Position numbers and translations under genes: made by a program
Origin: Pseudomonas sp. HN11
GTDB lineage: Bacteria > Pseudomonadota > Gammaproteobacteria > Pseudomonadales > Pseudomonadaceae
Length of the DNA stretch: 64,000 bases
Assembly: GCF_021390155.1 (NCBI RefSeq)
Contig: NZ_CP089985.1
Span: forward strand, 4,909,001 to 4,973,000
Reading direction: 5' to 3'
The notes under the pieces: model-generated
The model's database searches: none
Told to the model about the DNA's origin: nothing
The model's input: the letters and a program-made list of their open reading frames with translations, nothing else
Shown: positions 35,901 to 44,886 of the stretch, piece by piece
Position numbering within the stretch: position 1 is the first letter of the stretch
Layout of the letters: each line of letters opens with the position of its first letter

Positions 35901-37143
35901 AGCGCCCAGCCCCGATGGCACTGGCCATGCTGGGCGCCAGCGGCAGAGCAGGCAACAATATTGCCTGCCAGGCATGGTACAGGTCCGGCTTGCCACCCCA
36001 GATATTGCTGCTGGGATGGTTCTGCGCATTGAGTTCGTGATGCCAACTGCCGTGGATCCGGTCGATAAAGTGGGCTTCGCAAAACTCCCAGATGCGCCGA
36101 TACCAGGTCTCGTAATGCAACTCTCCCGTGCGCTTGAGCAAGGCCTGGGCAGCGGCGCTGGCTTCGGCATGGGTCCAGTGCAGGCGTTCGCGTACTACCG
36201 GGCGCTGATTCCAGTCGAGGGTGTAGACAATGCCGGGGGCGCCATCCACAGACCAGGCGTATTCGCAGGCGCTGGCGAACAGGCCCTTGGCATCGGTCAC
36301 CAGCCACTCGGGCGTGGCCAGCCCTGCTTGCAGGCGCGCAGCTTCCAGGTGCAGCACCAGCCGCGCCCATTCGAAACCGTGGCCAGGGGTGATGCCGTAC
36401 GGGCGAAAGCCGTCGGCAGCGTTGTCTTCGTTGTAGCCAAGCAAGGGTTGCCAGTGAACGTCGAAATGCTCGATCACCATGAACTGGTTGCCGCCGGCGT
36501 GGGTATGGATCACGCGCTCGACGATGCGCAGCGCGCGGTCCAGCCAGCGGGTGTCACCCGTTACATCGGCCAGGGCAAGAAAGGCTTCGGTGGCGTGCAT
36601 GTTGCTGTTGGCGCCGCGATACGCTTCGACGCCGCTCCAATCCTGGGCAAAGGACTCGAGCATCACGCCCTCCTCCTCGCTCCAGAAAAACTGGTCGATG
36701 ATATGAATGGCGTCGTTCAGCAGGGTGCGCGCGCCGGGCGCGCCTGCCACCACTGCCGAGCTGGCGGCCAGGGCGACAAAGGCGTGCAGGTAGGCGGCTT
36801 TGCCACGGTTACCATCAATGGCGTGAGGGGTGGCGAACCAGCCACCGTGCTCACTGTCATGCAAGGGGCCACTGAGGGCGGCAACACCATGCGCCACAAG
36901 ATCGGCATAACCCGGCAACCCCAGCGCGTGAGCCATGGCGAAGCTGTGGGTCATGCGGGCGGTGTTCATGGTTTCGGCATGAGCGTCAGTTGGCAGTTGG
37001 CCTTTGTCGTCCAGGTTGCCAAAGCCATCGGGCAGTCGAGATGCCTTGGCGAACGCCAGCAGGCGCTGACCTTCGGCGGCGAGCCAGGCGTGATGGGCAG
37101 GCGCGTTCAGCCAACTGCTGGCAGGCAGTGGTTGCGTGGTCAT
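35884..37143 (-). CDS. AGE-family sugar epimerase/isomerase (YihS/mannose-isomerase-like)
   Basis: 419-residue alpha/alpha-barrel protein of the N-acylglucosamine 2-epimerase superfamily. NMHATEAFLALADVTGD, YGITPGHGFEWARLVLHLE and SWHHELN carry the His/Glu/His residues expected at the active site; without ATP-binding motifs it fits the aldose-ketose isomerases such as YihS, which interconvert mannose, fructose and glucose. Placed just upstream of gtsA on the same strand, it would convert incoming sugars before phosphorylation. The last codons (YVTSW) lie inside the gtsA palindrome. Confidence 0.85.
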   Translation of the reverse strand: MTTQPLPASSWLNAPAHHAWLAAEGQRLLAFAKASRLPDGFGNLDDKGQLPTDAHAETMNTARMTHSFAMAHALGLPGYADLVAHGVAALSGPLHDSEHGGWFATPHAIDGNRGKAAYLHAFVALAASSAVVAGAPGARTLLNDAIHIIDQFFWSEEEGVMLESFAQDWSGVEAYRGANSNMHATEAFLALADVTGDTRWLDRALRIVERVIHTHAGGNQFMVIEHFDVHWQPLLGYNEDNAADGFRPYGITPGHGFEWARLVLHLEAARLQAGLATPEWLVTDAKGLFASACEYAWSVDGAPGIVYTLDWNQRPVVRERLHWTHAEASAAAQALLKRTGELHYETWYRRIWEFCEAHFIDRIHGSWHHELNAQNHPSSNIWGGKPDLYHAWQAILLPALPLAPSMASAIGAGRYVTSW

Positions 37144-37178
37144 GGGTGGCCCTTATTGTTTTTTGTGGGATGAACGGA

Positions 37179-37244
37179 GTCTAAACAAGGGCGAGGTGGC
37201 GGCAAGTAACGAAGGGGATGGGAAATGTCACCAAGTGGTGACAT
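37179..37244 (-). promoter_or_regulatory. AGE gene promoter region with identical palindrome
   Basis: ATGTCACCAAGTGGTGACAT (37225-37244) has the same arms as the element before gtsA, followed after the same 38 bases by GTTTAGAC-TCCGT. The sequence just beyond the palindrome (TTTCCCATCCCCTTCGTTAC versus TTTGCACATCCCTTTGTTAC) is also conserved. Confidence 0.6.
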
Positions 37245-37324
37245 TTGCTGCAGGCGGTCCTGTTCAGCGCCTGGCCCCGCTCCCACATTCAAATCGGTCT
37301 ACAGCTCGGGATCGGTCACTGGCC

Positions 37325-38161
37325 CTACGGTGTGACCCTAGCTGGCGCGTTGAGTTGCTGACTCAAGCTCTGCACCTGGCTCTGCAAGGTGGTGATGTTG
37401 CGCGTGGTCTGGATACGGAACACGTCGAACTCTTTATTGGTCGGCGCGTCGCTGTTGGACGGCTGGTTTTCCTGCGCGCTCTTGAGCACCACCAGGTCCT
37501 GTTCGATACGCGCGATAGCAGCGCTCGGGTTGCCTTGTTTCTTCAGGGCGGCCACGTCGGCAGCCAGTTCCTTGAGCTCGGTGTCGCGTTTACCCGCATC
37601 GCCTTGCGCCGCTTTCAGGGTAGCCACGGCGTCGGTCAGGGCCTGCACCTGGCCTTGCAGCTTGGCATTGGCGTTGGACAGCTCAGTGGTACTGGCGGTC
37701 ATCTGGGCCAGGCGCTTGTCCAACTCGGTGGCTTGCCCGGCCACGCCGACCTGCTGCTTGCCCTGCTCAAGCAGCTGAGTTTCAAGCTGCTTGATCTGCA
37801 GCTTCAGCGCTTCGCTGCCATTGTTGACGCTGGCTTCACTGGCCACCACCTTGCCGGAAATATCCTGCAGGCGCCCCGCCGCTTCTTCGCTGATGCGCGC
37901 AAAGCTTTCCTGGGTGGCAACCAACTGCTGGCCCATCAGGGAAATCTGCTGGAAGCTCCACCAGGCCAGGCCCGCAAAGGCAATCAGCAGCGCGCCGATC
38001 AGGGCCCACAATGGCCCGGTGCTGGCACTCTTGACCTTGACCACCTTGGTATTGCGCGAGCGCAACGAAGTGGCCGGGGTCGGTTCGAAATCATCGTCAT
38101 CCCCGACATCGGCCCGCAGGCTGGGAACGTTGTCGAAGTCGTCTTTAGCATCGTTACGCAT
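37325..38161 (-). CDS. Membrane-anchored coiled-coil protein
   Basis: 278 residues: acidic N-terminal tail with DDDDFEP, one membrane helix at about 51-68 (LWALIGALLIAFAGLAWW), then about 190 residues of heptad-rich coiled coil (EALKLQIKQLETQLLEQ, ALTDAVATLKAAQGDAGKRDTELKELAADVAALKKQ). Probably anchored in the inner membrane with the coil in the periplasm. No enzyme motif. Function unknown; similar proteins in Pseudomonas are annotated hypothetical or ATPase in error. Confidence 0.8.
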   Translation of the reverse strand: MRNDAKDDFDNVPSLRADVGDDDDFEPTPATSLRSRNTKVVKVKSASTGPLWALIGALLIAFAGLAWWSFQQISLMGQQLVATQESFARISEEAAGRLQDISGKVVASEASVNNGSEALKLQIKQLETQLLEQGKQQVGVAGQATELDKRLAQMTASTTELSNANAKLQGQVQALTDAVATLKAAQGDAGKRDTELKELAADVAALKKQGNPSAAIARIEQDLVVLKSAQENQPSNSDAPTNKEFDVFRIQTTRNITTLQSQVQSLSQQLNAPARVTP

Positions 38162-38271
38162 GTATCAACCCTGAATCGGTGAAGGGGCGACGGGAGTATA
38201 AACCGCGTTCCCGGCGCTCTGATCGACCCGGGACGCCAGATTCGGTTCCCGAAGTGTTGCCGCTTGTGTGC

Positions 38272-39270
38272 TTACTTGAACCCCGGGTCCTGGGCTTTCC
38301 ACCAACTGCAAAATTCGTCGAGGGCGGTCCACAGGCTGACTTTGGGGTCGTAGTCCAGATAATGCCTGGCGCGGCTGATGTCCAGGGTGAAATCTTTGTT
38401 CATCACTTGCATGCCCAGGCGCGATAACGCCGGCTCCGGGCGACCCGGCCACATCGCGCAAAAGGCTTCATTGAGCGCCGCCACGCTGTAGGACAAACCG
38501 TAGGACCGATACCGCCTCACCTGCGGCAACTCCATTTGGCGCATCACGTAGTTCACGACATCCCAAACCGGTACCGGCGCGCCGTTGCTGATGTTGTAGG
38601 CCCGGCCCAAAGCCGAACCCGGTGCGAGCAAACTGCTGAGCAAGGCTTCGTTGAGGTTGTGCACGCTGGTGAAGTCGACCTTGTTCAAACCATCGCCGAC
38701 AATGGCCAGGCGGTTCTTGCGCTGCATTTTCAGCAAACGCGGGAAGATACTCATGTCGCCCGCGCCGGTGACGAACCTTGGGCGCAGGGCCAGCACTTCG
38801 AGGCCGAACTCCTGGGCACCGAATACCTTCTGTTCCGCCAGGTATTTGGTCACGGCATAAGGGTGCTTGAAACGTTTGGGCACTTGCTCTTCGGTCAGGC
38901 CCAGGTGATCGCGGCCGTCAAAATAGATCGATGGCGAAGACAGGTGCACCAGGCGCCCGACGTGTTGCTTGAGGCAGGCTTCAACGACGTTTTCGGTCAC
39001 CAGCACATTGCCTTGATGAAAGTCCTGATACTTGCCCCACAAGCCGACGGCGCCGGCGCAATGCACCACCGCCTCGACGTCGCGACACAGGTCGCGCACC
39101 AGGTCGGCGTCATTCAGATCACCTTGGATAAACTCGGCGCCGCGTCTGACCAGGTGCTCCACCCCTTCGGCGCGCCGCCCGTTGACCCGCACGTCCAGGC
39201 CCTGCTCCAAGGCGAAACGCGCAAAGCGCCCGCCAATGAAGCCGCTTGCGCCGGTGACCAGAACTTTCAT
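38272..39270 (-). CDS. NAD-dependent epimerase/dehydratase, 3-beta-HSD-like SDR
   Basis: 332-residue extended SDR. MKVLVTGASGFIGGRF holds the GxxGxxG nucleotide loop; the catalytic pair is in HPYAVTKYLAEQ. It resembles sterol/2-alkyl-3-oxoalkanoate-type dehydrogenases, but the olefin-synthesis partners (OleA, OleB, OleC) are not present here, so no pathway is assigned. Start at 39270 fits AGGAGG eight bases upstream; the frame is open eleven codons further. Confidence 0.85.
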   Translation of the reverse strand: MKVLVTGASGFIGGRFARFALEQGLDVRVNGRRAEGVEHLVRRGAEFIQGDLNDADLVRDLCRDVEAVVHCAGAVGLWGKYQDFHQGNVLVTENVVEACLKQHVGRLVHLSSPSIYFDGRDHLGLTEEQVPKRFKHPYAVTKYLAEQKVFGAQEFGLEVLALRPRFVTGAGDMSIFPRLLKMQRKNRLAIVGDGLNKVDFTSVHNLNEALLSSLLAPGSALGRAYNISNGAPVPVWDVVNYVMRQMELPQVRRYRSYGLSYSVAALNEAFCAMWPGRPEPALSRLGMQVMNKDFTLDISRARHYLDYDPKVSLWTALDEFCSWWKAQDPGFK

Positions 39271-39284
39271 GGAGCCTCCTACGG

Positions 39285-39361
39285 ATGCAGCTGCTAGCTT
39301 CAAGCTATAAGCTGCAAGTTAAATACGATCTGCAAGCTCTTCTCTTGCAGCTTGACGCTTG
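39285..39361. repeat. AGCTTGCAGCTTG-type intergenic repeat, copy 2
   Basis: GCTTCAAGCTATAAGCTGCAAG ... CTCTTGCAGCTTGACGCTTG between argP and the SDR gene; same word set as 34410. Confidence 0.7.
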
Positions 39362-40258
39362 TCACTGCTGATAGGGCACCAACCATTGTCCACAGGCCTG
39401 GGCCAGGTGCTCAGTCAACAAACCCAGCAACTGACCGCCACTGCGCCAATGATGCCAGTACAACGGCACATCAATAGGCTTATCTGGCAATAACTCGACC
39501 AATATGCCCTTTTCCAGTTGGTCAAGTGCCTGCAATTCCGGCACCAGCCCCCAGCCCAGACCCGCTTCCGTCAGGCGGATAAAACCTTCGGATGATGGGC
39601 ACAAATGGTGTTCGAAACCACCGTCCACGCCGAGGGATGCCAGGTAGCGGTGTTGCAGGAAATCATCCGGCCCAAACACCAATGCGGGTGTGCGCGCCAG
39701 TTGATCCGCGCGTACGCCCTGGGGAAAATGCCGCGCGATAAAGGCCGGGCTAGCCAGTGCCCGATAGCGCATGGCGCCCAGCAGAAGGCTGCGCGCGCCC
39801 GCCACCGGCCGTTCGCTGGCGCAGATACAAGCCGCCACTTCCCCGGCGCGCATGCGTTTGAGTCCGACGGTCTGGTCTTCCACCACCAGGTCCAGCAGCA
39901 GATGCTGTTCAGCGCAAAAACCGCTGACGGCCTCAGCCCACCAAGTGGCGAGGCTGTCAGCGTTCAACGCGATGCGCAGGCGTTCGGGCATGCCCTCTTC
40001 ATCCAGCGCCGGTACCTGGCTTTGCAGGTCACGTTCGAGCAGGCGCACCTGCTGCACATGGTTAAGCAGGCGACGGCCAATATCGGTGGGCGTCGGCGGT
40101 GTGGCTCGCACCAGGACCGGCTGGCCAATACGCGCCTCCAGCAACTTGATGCGCTGGGAGATTGCCGATTGCGACAGTCCCAGCACCTGGGCGGCGCGCT
40201 CAAAGCCCGCCTGTTCCACCACTGCCGCCAGGGCAGAGAGCAATTTATAGTCGAACAT
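39362..40258 (-). CDS. argP: LysR-family regulator ArgP (IciA)
   Basis: 298-residue LysR regulator. The helix-turn-helix FERAAQVLGLSQSAISQRIKLLEARIGQPVL and the MFDYKLLSALAAVVEQ opening are characteristic of ArgP. In E. coli ArgP activates the arginine exporter argO in response to Arg and Lys. Here the LysE/ArgO-type exporter gene lies divergently at 40764 with a small ACT-domain gene between, the same context as PA4363-PA4365. An upstream ATG at 40381 would add 41 unrelated residues and run through the divergent promoter, so it is rejected. Confidence 0.93.
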   Translation of the reverse strand: MFDYKLLSALAAVVEQAGFERAAQVLGLSQSAISQRIKLLEARIGQPVLVRATPPTPTDIGRRLLNHVQQVRLLERDLQSQVPALDEEGMPERLRIALNADSLATWWAEAVSGFCAEQHLLLDLVVEDQTVGLKRMRAGEVAACICASERPVAGARSLLLGAMRYRALASPAFIARHFPQGVRADQLARTPALVFGPDDFLQHRYLASLGVDGGFEHHLCPSSEGFIRLTEAGLGWGLVPELQALDQLEKGILVELLPDKPIDVPLYWHHWRSGGQLLGLLTEHLAQACGQWLVPYQQ

Positions 40259-40356
40259 CAGTTTCTCTAATGAGCGATCAGCACTATTGGTTTTTCTTAT
40301 ACAGCCTGCACCATGAGAATAGCCAGCATCGCTTCTCTCTTTATAAGGAACCTCCC

Positions 40357-40758
40357 ATGGCTGGCGAAACCACCCTGGCAACCCTGCTGCGCAGCATGAG
40401 CCCCCAGCTCAATGATGGCGACTATGTGTTCTGCACCGCGCCTGACAATCGTATTCCTTCAGGTTGCGAGGTGATCGGCAGCTTCCGCGAGCAGGAAGGC
40501 CTGACCCTGATCGTCGAACGCCAGCAAGCAGAACAGGCTGGGCTGGCCTTCGACTACGTCGCCGCGTGGATCACCTTGAATGTGCACTCGGCCCTGGAAG
40601 CCGTGGGCCTCACCGCCGCCTTTGCTGGCGCATTGGGCAAGGCCGGCATCAGTTGCAACGTGATTGCCGGCTATTACCACGATCACCTGTTCGTTGGCCG
40701 CGCCGATGCGCATCGTGCCATGCAGGTGTTACAGCAACTGGCGGCAAACGCGGAGTAA
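40357..40758 (+). CDS. Small ACT-domain (amino-acid-sensing) protein
   Basis: 133-residue protein with two ACT-like halves (YVFCTAPDNRIPSGCEVIGSFREQEGLTLIVER; then AWITLNVHSALEAVGLTAAFAGALGKAGISCNVIAGYYHDHLFV). This is the DUF/ACT family usually encoded beside LysE exporters; probably senses an amino acid. ATG 40357 follows AAGGAACC. It ends 5 bases before the exporter gene, so the two are cotranscribed and ArgP-controlled. Confidence 0.85.
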   Translation: MAGETTLATLLRSMSPQLNDGDYVFCTAPDNRIPSGCEVIGSFREQEGLTLIVERQQAEQAGLAFDYVAAWITLNVHSALEAVGLTAAFAGALGKAGISCNVIAGYYHDHLFVGRADAHRAMQVLQQLAANAE

Positions 40759-40763
40759 ACCCT

Positions 40764-41363
40764 ATGTGGCAGAGTTACCTGAATGGTCTGCTAGTCGCGC
40801 TGGGCCTGATCATGGCCATCGGCACCCAGAATGCCTTTGTATTGGCGCAAAGCCTGCGCCGCGAACATCACTTGCCCGTGGCGGCACTGTGCGTGGTGTG
40901 CGATGCACTGCTGGTGGCTGCCGGGGTGTTCGGTTTGGCGACGGTGCTGGCACAGAGCCCCGTGCTGCTGGCGGTGGCACGCTGGGGCGGCGCGGCCTTC
41001 CTGATCTGGTACGGGGCGTGCGCGCTGCGTCGGGCCTGTTCGAAACAAAGCCTGGACCAGGGCAACACGCTCAAGGTGCGTTCGTTGCGTGCCGTATTGC
41101 TGAGTGCGTTGGCCGTGACCCTGCTCAATCCGCATGTGTACCTGGACACGGTATTGCTGATCGGTTCACTCGGCGCCCAACAAACCGAGCCCGGCGCCTA
41201 TGTGGCCGGTGCCGCCAGTGCCTCGTTCCTATGGTTCGCCACCCTGGCACTCGGCGCGGCGTGGCTGGCTCCCTGGCTGGCGCGTCCCGCTACCTGGCGT
41301 TTGCTGGACCTGTTGGTGGCCGTGATGATGTTCAGCGTGGCCTATCAACTGATCAGCGCCTGA
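40764..41363 (+). CDS. LysE/ArgO-family amino-acid exporter
   Basis: 199-residue inner-membrane exporter with six helices. IMAIGTQNAFVLAQSLRREHH near the start and LLNPHVYLDTVLLIGS in the middle are the family motifs. Expels excess Arg or Lys. Coexpressed with the ACT-domain gene and controlled by divergent argP. Immediately upstream of sodB as in P. aeruginosa. Confidence 0.92.
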   Translation: MWQSYLNGLLVALGLIMAIGTQNAFVLAQSLRREHHLPVAALCVVCDALLVAAGVFGLATVLAQSPVLLAVARWGGAAFLIWYGACALRRACSKQSLDQGNTLKVRSLRAVLLSALAVTLLNPHVYLDTVLLIGSLGAQQTEPGAYVAGAASASFLWFATLALGAAWLAPWLARPATWRLLDLLVAVMMFSVAYQLISA

Positions 41364-41541
41364 CGGTTATTCCAAAACGCTCTGGAACCTCTATCCCACA
41401 CAGTTGTTGCGTGGTTTTGCCGCACCCCCGGTGCTATGATCCGGACCCTGCGCCGCAAAGAGTACAAACTCCCCGGCGCTTGTTTGGCCGCCCGTGATCG
41501 GCCTTGCGCTCACCGCAACTGACCTGATTAGGAGAATCATC

Positions 41542-42138
41542 ATGGCTTTCGAATTGCCGCCGCTGCCCTACGCACACGATGCCCTGCAGCCGCACATCTC
41601 CAAGGAAACCTTGGAATATCACCACGACAAGCACCACAACACCTATGTCGTGAACCTGAACAACCTGGTGCCAGGCACCGAGTTCGAAGGCAAGACCCTG
41701 GAAGAGATCGTCAAGGCTTCCTCGGGCGGCATCTTCAACAACGCCGCTCAGGTCTGGAACCACACTTTCTACTGGAACTGCCTGGCGCCAAACGCCGGTG
41801 GCCAACCAACCGGCGCGCTGGCTGAAGCCATCAACGCTGCGTTCGGTTCGTTCGACAAGTTCAAGGAAGAATTCACCAAAACGTCCGTCGGCACCTTCGG
41901 TTCCGGTTGGGGCTGGCTGGTGAAAAAGGCTGACGGTTCCCTGGCCCTGGCCAGCACCATCGGCGCCGGCAACCCGTTGACCAACGGCGACACCCCGTTG
42001 CTGACCTGCGACGTGTGGGAACATGCCTACTACATCGACTACCGCAACGTGCGTCCAAAGTATGTGGAAGCGTTCTGGAACCTGGTCAACTGGAAGTTCG
42101 TGGCTGAGCAGTTCGAAGGCAAGACCTTCACTGCCTAA
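41542..42138 (+). CDS. sodB: Iron superoxide dismutase
   Basis: 198-residue cytosolic Fe-SOD that disproportionates superoxide. Metal ligands His27, His74, Asp157 and His161 are present (in [22 protein letters not shown]), and the [14 protein letters not shown] segment with Gln is the iron-type marker. ATG 41542 follows GGAGAATCATC. Free-standing with a terminator right after; next to the exporter and bifA as in P. aeruginosa PA4366. Confidence 0.97.
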   Translation: MAFELPPLPYAHDALQPHISKETLEYHHDKHHNTYVVNLNNLVPGTEFEGKTLEEIVKASSGGIFNNAAQVWNHTFYWNCLAPNAGGQPTGALAEAINAAFGSFDKFKEEFTKTSVGTFGSGWGWLVKKADGSLALASTIGAGNPLTNGDTPLLTCDVWEHAYYIDYRNVRPKYVEAFWNLVNWKFVAEQFEGKTFTA

Positions 42139-42158
42139 GCACTGCTTGCAGTAAAAAG

Positions 42159-42178
42159 AGCCCGGCAAATGCCGGGCT
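42159..42178 (+). terminator. Terminator of sodB
   Basis: AGCCCGGCA-AT-TGCCGGGCT-type stem followed by TTTTTTT, 21 bases after the stop. Confidence 0.93.
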
Positions 42179-42216
42179 TTTTTATACGCATCATTTTGAA
42201 ATGCTGACGGAGAATC

Positions 42217-42273
42217 ATGGAACTGATCACTGAAATATCTCCACTCAGGTCGCAGGAGGAATACACCTCCTAA
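42217..42273 (+). CDS. Possible 18-codon leader ORF
   Basis: ATG with CGGAGAATC upstream, reading MELITEISPLRSQEEYTS and stop. It has the same GGAGAATC ribosome site as the next small ORF 20 bases downstream. Its last codons overlap the hairpin AGGAGG-AATACA-CCTCCT (42254-42271), so a leader-peptide role is possible. Too short to judge as a protein. Confidence 0.35.
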   Translation: MELITEISPLRSQEEYTS

Positions 42274-42292
42274 TCAAATTTGGAGAATCACT

Positions 42293-42472
42293 ATGGATCC
42301 TATTTCGATGGCCGCTGGGGCAGTACCAATGGCCGCCGGCATTCTTGATAAAGGGTTGGATGTGGCCAAAGGGTTAGTGAACTTGGCAGACAATTTCATG
42401 GACCAGATCTCAGGTCCGGGAAAGATCGGAGCCGATACGGCGTCGCAGCCTACATCTCAGATCTCTTTCTGA
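42293..42472 (+). CDS. Small hydrophobic/amphipathic 59-residue protein
   Basis: Reads MDPISMAAGAVPMAAGILDKG, then LDVAKGLVNLADNFMDQIS, ending in QISF. Ribosome site GGAGAATC sits 4-5 bases before the ATG. Residues 3-40 would form an amphipathic or membrane-active helix pair; the tail is polar. No similarity recognised, no disulfide pair. GC is lower than in sodB and bifA. A hairpin follows the stop. May be a small toxin-like, secreted or membrane protein; this is inference. Confidence 0.55.
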   Translation: MDPISMAAGAVPMAAGILDKGLDVAKGLVNLADNFMDQISGPGKIGADTASQPTSQISF

Positions 42473-42489
42473 CTTAGGCGTTTCCCATA

Positions 42490-42512
42490 GAAGGCGGCCG
42501 CGCACCGCCTTC
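42490..42512 (+). terminator. Hairpin after the small ORF
   Basis: GAAGGCGG-N7-CCGCCTTC, 17 bases after the 59-codon ORF. Only TCCCCC follows instead of a T-run, so it is a weak terminator or an mRNA 3'-end stabiliser. Confidence 0.5.
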
Positions 42513-42707
42513 TCCCCCACGTGCCCTTCAAGGCATGATCACTTCGTGATCTCTTCCGACAGGCACCCAAGCCACCTTGGTACTGGTCAAAGTTATCCAG
42601 CCAACATTTCAATTGAACTCACCCCCAATGTTCCTTTGACTGCCCTCACCAGATTGCCAATACTCATGGCATATTGAGGCTACCCGCAAGGAACAAGGAA
42701 TGCCCCT

Positions 42708-44759
42708 TTGAAGCTGGAACTCAAGAACAGCTTGTCGGTGAAGTTGCTCCGGGTTGTGCTGCTCTCGGCATTGATCGTGGGCGTGGCGCTGAGCGTGGCG
42801 CAGATCGTGTTCGATGCCTATAAGACGCGCCAGGCCGTGGCCGGTGATGCGCAGCGCATCCTCGACATGTTTCGCGACCCCTCGACCCAAGCCGTCTACA
42901 GCCTCGACCGCGAGATGGGCATGCAAGTCATCGAAGGCCTGTTCCAGGATGACGCCGTGCGCATGGCGTCCATCGGCCACCCCAACGAAACCATGCTCGC
43001 CGAAAAAAGCCGCGCCCTGCAGCAATCGCCGAGCCGTTGGTTGACCGACCTGATTCTGGGCCAGGAACGCACGTTCACCACCGCATTGGTCGGCAAAGGC
43101 CCCTACAGCGAATATTACGGCGACTTGAGCATCACCCTCGACACGGCCACCTACGGCAAGGGGTTTATTGTCAGCTCGGTGATCATTTTTATTTCCGGGG
43201 TTCTACGCGCCCTGGCGATGGGCCTGGTGTTGTACCTGGTCTACCACTGGCTGCTGACGAAACCCTTGTCGCGGATTATCGAGCACCTGACCGCCATCAA
43301 CCCCGACCGGCCCAGCGAACACAAGATCCCGCAGCTCAAAGGCCACGAACGCAACGAATTAGGGTTGTGGATCAACACCGCCAATGAGTTGCTTGAATCC
43401 ATCGAGCGCAATACCCACCTGCGCCATGAGGCCGAAAGCAGCCTGCTGCGCATGGCCCAGTACGACTTCCTCACCGGCCTGCCGAACCGTCAGAAACTGC
43501 AAGAGCAACTGGACAAGATCCTCACCGACGCTGGCCGTCGTCAACGCCGCGTGGCCGTGCTGTGCGTGGGGCTGGACGACTTTAAAAGCGTCAACGAACA
43601 GTTCACCTACCAGGCCGGTGACAAATTGCTGCTGGCCCTGGCCGACCGTTTGCGCGCCCACAGTGGCCGCCTGGGCGCCCTGGCCCGACTGGGCGGCGAC
43701 CAGTTCGCCCTGGTACAGGCCGATATCGACCAGCCCTACGAGGCCGCCGAGCTGGCGCAAAGCATTCTCGATGACCTGGAGGCGGAGTTCCCGCTCGACC
43801 AGGAAGGCATCCGCCTGCGCGCCACCATCGGCATTACCCTGTTCCCGGAAGACGGCGACAGCACCGAAAAGCTGCTGCAAAAAGCCGAACAGACCATGAC
43901 CCTGGCCAAGACCCGTTCGCGCAACCGTTATCAGTTCTATATCGCCAGTGTCGACAGCGAAATGCGCCGGCGCCGTGAGCTGGAAAAAGACTTGCGCGAA
44001 GCCCTCAGCCGCGACCAGTTCCACCTGGTGTACCAACCGCAGATCAGCTACCGCGACCACAGCATTGTCGGCGTGGAAGCGTTGATCCGCTGGCAGCACC
44101 CGGAACATGGCCTGGTGCCGCCTGACCTGTTTATCCCGCTGGCCGAGCAAAACGGCACCATCATCCCGATTGGCGAATGGGTGCTGGACCAGGCCTGCCG
44201 GCAGTTGCGCGAATGGCACGACCTGGGCTTCACCGAGCTGCGCATGGCGGTCAACCTGTCCACCGTGCAGTTGCACCACAGCGAGTTGCCCCGGGTGGTC
44301 AACAACCTGATGCAGATCTACCGCCTGCCACCGCGCAGCCTGGAACTGGAAGTCACCGAAACCGGCCTGATGGAAGACATCAGCACTGCTGCGCAGCACC
44401 TGCTGAGCCTGCGCCGTTCCGGGGCATTGATTGCAATCGATGACTTCGGCACCGGCTACTCCTCCCTGAGTTACCTGAAAAGCCTGCCGCTGGACAAGAT
44501 CAAGATCGACAAGAGCTTTGTGCAGGACCTGCTGGATGACGACGACGATGCGACCATCGTGCGGGCGATTATCCAACTGGGTAAAAGCCTGGGCATGCAG
44601 GTGATAGCCGAAGGCGTGGAAACCGCTGAACAGGAGGCCTACATCATCTCCGAGGGCTGCCATGAAGGTCAGGGTTATCACTACAGCAAACCCTTGCAGG
44701 CGCGGGAGCTGGCGGCATTCTTGAAGCAGTCGGAGCGTAATAACGCAGCGATTCTTTGA
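42708..44759 (+). CDS. bifA: c-di-GMP phosphodiesterase BifA
   Basis: 683-residue inner-membrane enzyme that degrades c-di-GMP and so opposes biofilm formation and favours swarming. Helix 1 at about 11-33, a periplasmic loop, helix 2 at about 155-180, then a GGDEF domain with the degenerate motif GGDQF at 329-333 and an EAL domain with EAL at 457-459, DDFGTGYSSLSYL and EGVET. As in P. aeruginosa BifA the cyclase site is inactive and the EAL site intact. Start is TTG 42708 preceded by AAGGAA. The location next to sodB matches PA4366-PA4367. Confidence 0.95.
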   Translation: MKLELKNSLSVKLLRVVLLSALIVGVALSVAQIVFDAYKTRQAVAGDAQRILDMFRDPSTQAVYSLDREMGMQVIEGLFQDDAVRMASIGHPNETMLAEKSRALQQSPSRWLTDLILGQERTFTTALVGKGPYSEYYGDLSITLDTATYGKGFIVSSVIIFISGVLRALAMGLVLYLVYHWLLTKPLSRIIEHLTAINPDRPSEHKIPQLKGHERNELGLWINTANELLESIERNTHLRHEAESSLLRMAQYDFLTGLPNRQKLQEQLDKILTDAGRRQRRVAVLCVGLDDFKSVNEQFTYQAGDKLLLALADRLRAHSGRLGALARLGGDQFALVQADIDQPYEAAELAQSILDDLEAEFPLDQEGIRLRATIGITLFPEDGDSTEKLLQKAEQTMTLAKTRSRNRYQFYIASVDSEMRRRRELEKDLREALSRDQFHLVYQPQISYRDHSIVGVEALIRWQHPEHGLVPPDLFIPLAEQNGTIIPIGEWVLDQACRQLREWHDLGFTELRMAVNLSTVQLHHSELPRVVNNLMQIYRLPPRSLELEVTETGLMEDISTAAQHLLSLRRSGALIAIDDFGTGYSSLSYLKSLPLDKIKIDKSFVQDLLDDDDDATIVRAIIQLGKSLGMQVIAEGVETAEQEAYIISEGCHEGQGYHYSKPLQARELAAFLKQSERNNAAIL

Positions 44760-44886
44760 CACGGCAAACCAAGACAGAATATTTCCCGCGTTTAACCCTT
44801 TACACAAAATGCAAATCTTTCGCATTATGTCGCAGTTTTTGCGCTCCCCCGCGCGCCCCATCAACAACCGAAGCAGGATGTTCGCC

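Noticed and set aside
35875..37173. 432-codon plus-strand frame over the AGE gene
   Set aside because: Antisense shadow; the minus strand has the AGE active-site motifs and promoter.
38272..39270. SDR considered as OleD of a long-chain olefin pathway
   Set aside because: No OleA, OleB or OleC neighbours; similarity is at the level of the SDR fold only.
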